Assembly: GCA_016212665.1 (NCBI GenBank)
Contig: JACREZ010000004.1
Location: forward strand, 1-64,000
Source: Ignavibacteriota bacterium
GTDB lineage: Bacteria > Bacteroidota > Ignavibacteria > UBA10030 > SZUA-254
Length of the DNA stretch: 64,000 nucleotides
Reading direction: 5' to 3'
The position numbers and the translations under genes were made by a program. Positions 63,657 to 64,000 of this stretch are shown here, piece after piece (position 1 is the first letter of the stretch; the number at the start of each line of letters is the position of its first letter). Under the pieces are notes generated by a model. That model did no database searches. It saw only the letters and a program-made list of their open reading frames with translations, and was not told the DNA's origin.

Positions 63657-64000
63657 CTATAATTGATTTATTGTTTCTCGATTTCTGATTAATACACATT
63701 CGCTTCCGTCCACCATTATTTCGGCGGGACGCTGACGACCATTGTAATTTGATGACAAAACAAATCCATACGCTCCTGTGCATAAAATTGCAAGAGAATC
63801 TCCACGTTTCACTTCCGGCATCAGGCGGTCATGAGCAAAAAAATCGCCCGACTCGCACAACGGACCGACAACATCAACACGCACGTGGTTTGAATCTGAC
63901 AGTTGCAACGGCACAATTTGATGATATGATTGATACAAACTCGGACGAATCAAATCGTTCATGCCTGCATCAACAATGACAAATGTTTTGTCGCCGCTTT
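63657..64000 (-). CDS. lysA: Diaminopimelate decarboxylase, C-terminal part
   Basis: The frame is open to the window edge; the visible 114 or so residues are the C-terminal barrel. The family motif VIVDAGMNDLIRPSLY is followed by VVGPLCESGDFFAHDR, with the Cys-Glu-Ser-Gly-Asp of the active site at the dimer interface, and by LCTGAYGF. The enzyme makes L-lysine from meso-diaminopimelate with pyridoxal phosphate. The gene continues upstream beyond 64000. Confidence 0.95.
   Translation of the reverse strand, partial: SGDKTFVIVDAGMNDLIRPSLYQSYHQIVPLQLSDSNHVRVDVVGPLCESGDFFAHDRLMPEVKRGDSLAILCTGAYGFVLSSNYNGRQRPAEIMVDGSECVLIRNRETINQL

Overview
The window looks like part of a chromosome from a Gram-negative member of the Bacteroidota/Ignavibacteriota/Chlorobi group. 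Five large secreted proteins end in a type A type IX secretion (T9SS) sorting domain with the EQNYPNPFNP signature. There is also an LptD-like outer-membrane protein, a sensor kinase with a two-component-regulator propeller ectodomain, and an AT-leaning composition. The assignment to the Ignavibacteria side is an inference from the YPNPFNP-type domain and overall gene style. Almost every gene is on the minus strand; only three genes (1696, 29193 and 41346) are on the plus strand.

Layout. 1-6.4 kb: a partial gene, tRNA-Asp, a Fic protein with palindromic operator-like DNA upstream, and three glycosylation genes (a TMTC-like GT-C/TPR protein, a GT39-family protein and a DPM1-like GT2). 6.4-22 kb: two giant T9SS cargo proteins (about 2180 and 2868 residues) built from SdrD-B, PKD, CARDB, putative-Ig and FG-GAP/VCBS modules; they share a closely related C-terminal region. 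22-25.7 kb: a sensor kinase/response regulator pair. 25.8-30.4 kb: glycogen phosphorylase, tRNA-Ser and two divergent transporters. 30.5-41 kb: a tight three-gene operon of secreted cohesin-like, choice-of-anchor and beta-helix proteins, one of which carries a dockerin-like module. 41-43.5 kb: a lipoprotein and a 21-bp minisatellite. 43.5-48.4 kb: an ECF sigma factor, an anti-sigma factor and a TPR-CHAT caspase-like protein. 48.5-51 kb: two small secreted proteins. 51-64 kb: a conserved housekeeping run with lptD, a ROK kinase, two toxin-antitoxin-like pairs, rarA, divIC/ftsB, ddl, a class II aldolase, a homocysteine methyltransferase/MTHFR fusion, two thioredoxin-fold proteins, asd and lysA.

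The least expected signal is a dispersed family of degenerate short-period repeats, mostly of exactly 7 bp, with different words at different sites. They sit between genes (the longest runs about 187 bp at 50818-51004), at stop and start codons, and inside open reading frames. Because 7 is not a multiple of 3, an array translates into a 7-residue periodic peptide in any open frame. This appears to have produced the N-terminal leader of Ddl, part of the LptD leader, an internal insertion in the aldolase, and one strand region of four of the five T9SS sorting domains. Several arrays form fold-back pairs. The arrays resemble in kind the short tandemly repeated repetitive (STRR) heptamers known from filamentous cyanobacteria.

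All functional calls are from reading motifs by eye; no database search was run. Domain boundaries are approximate.
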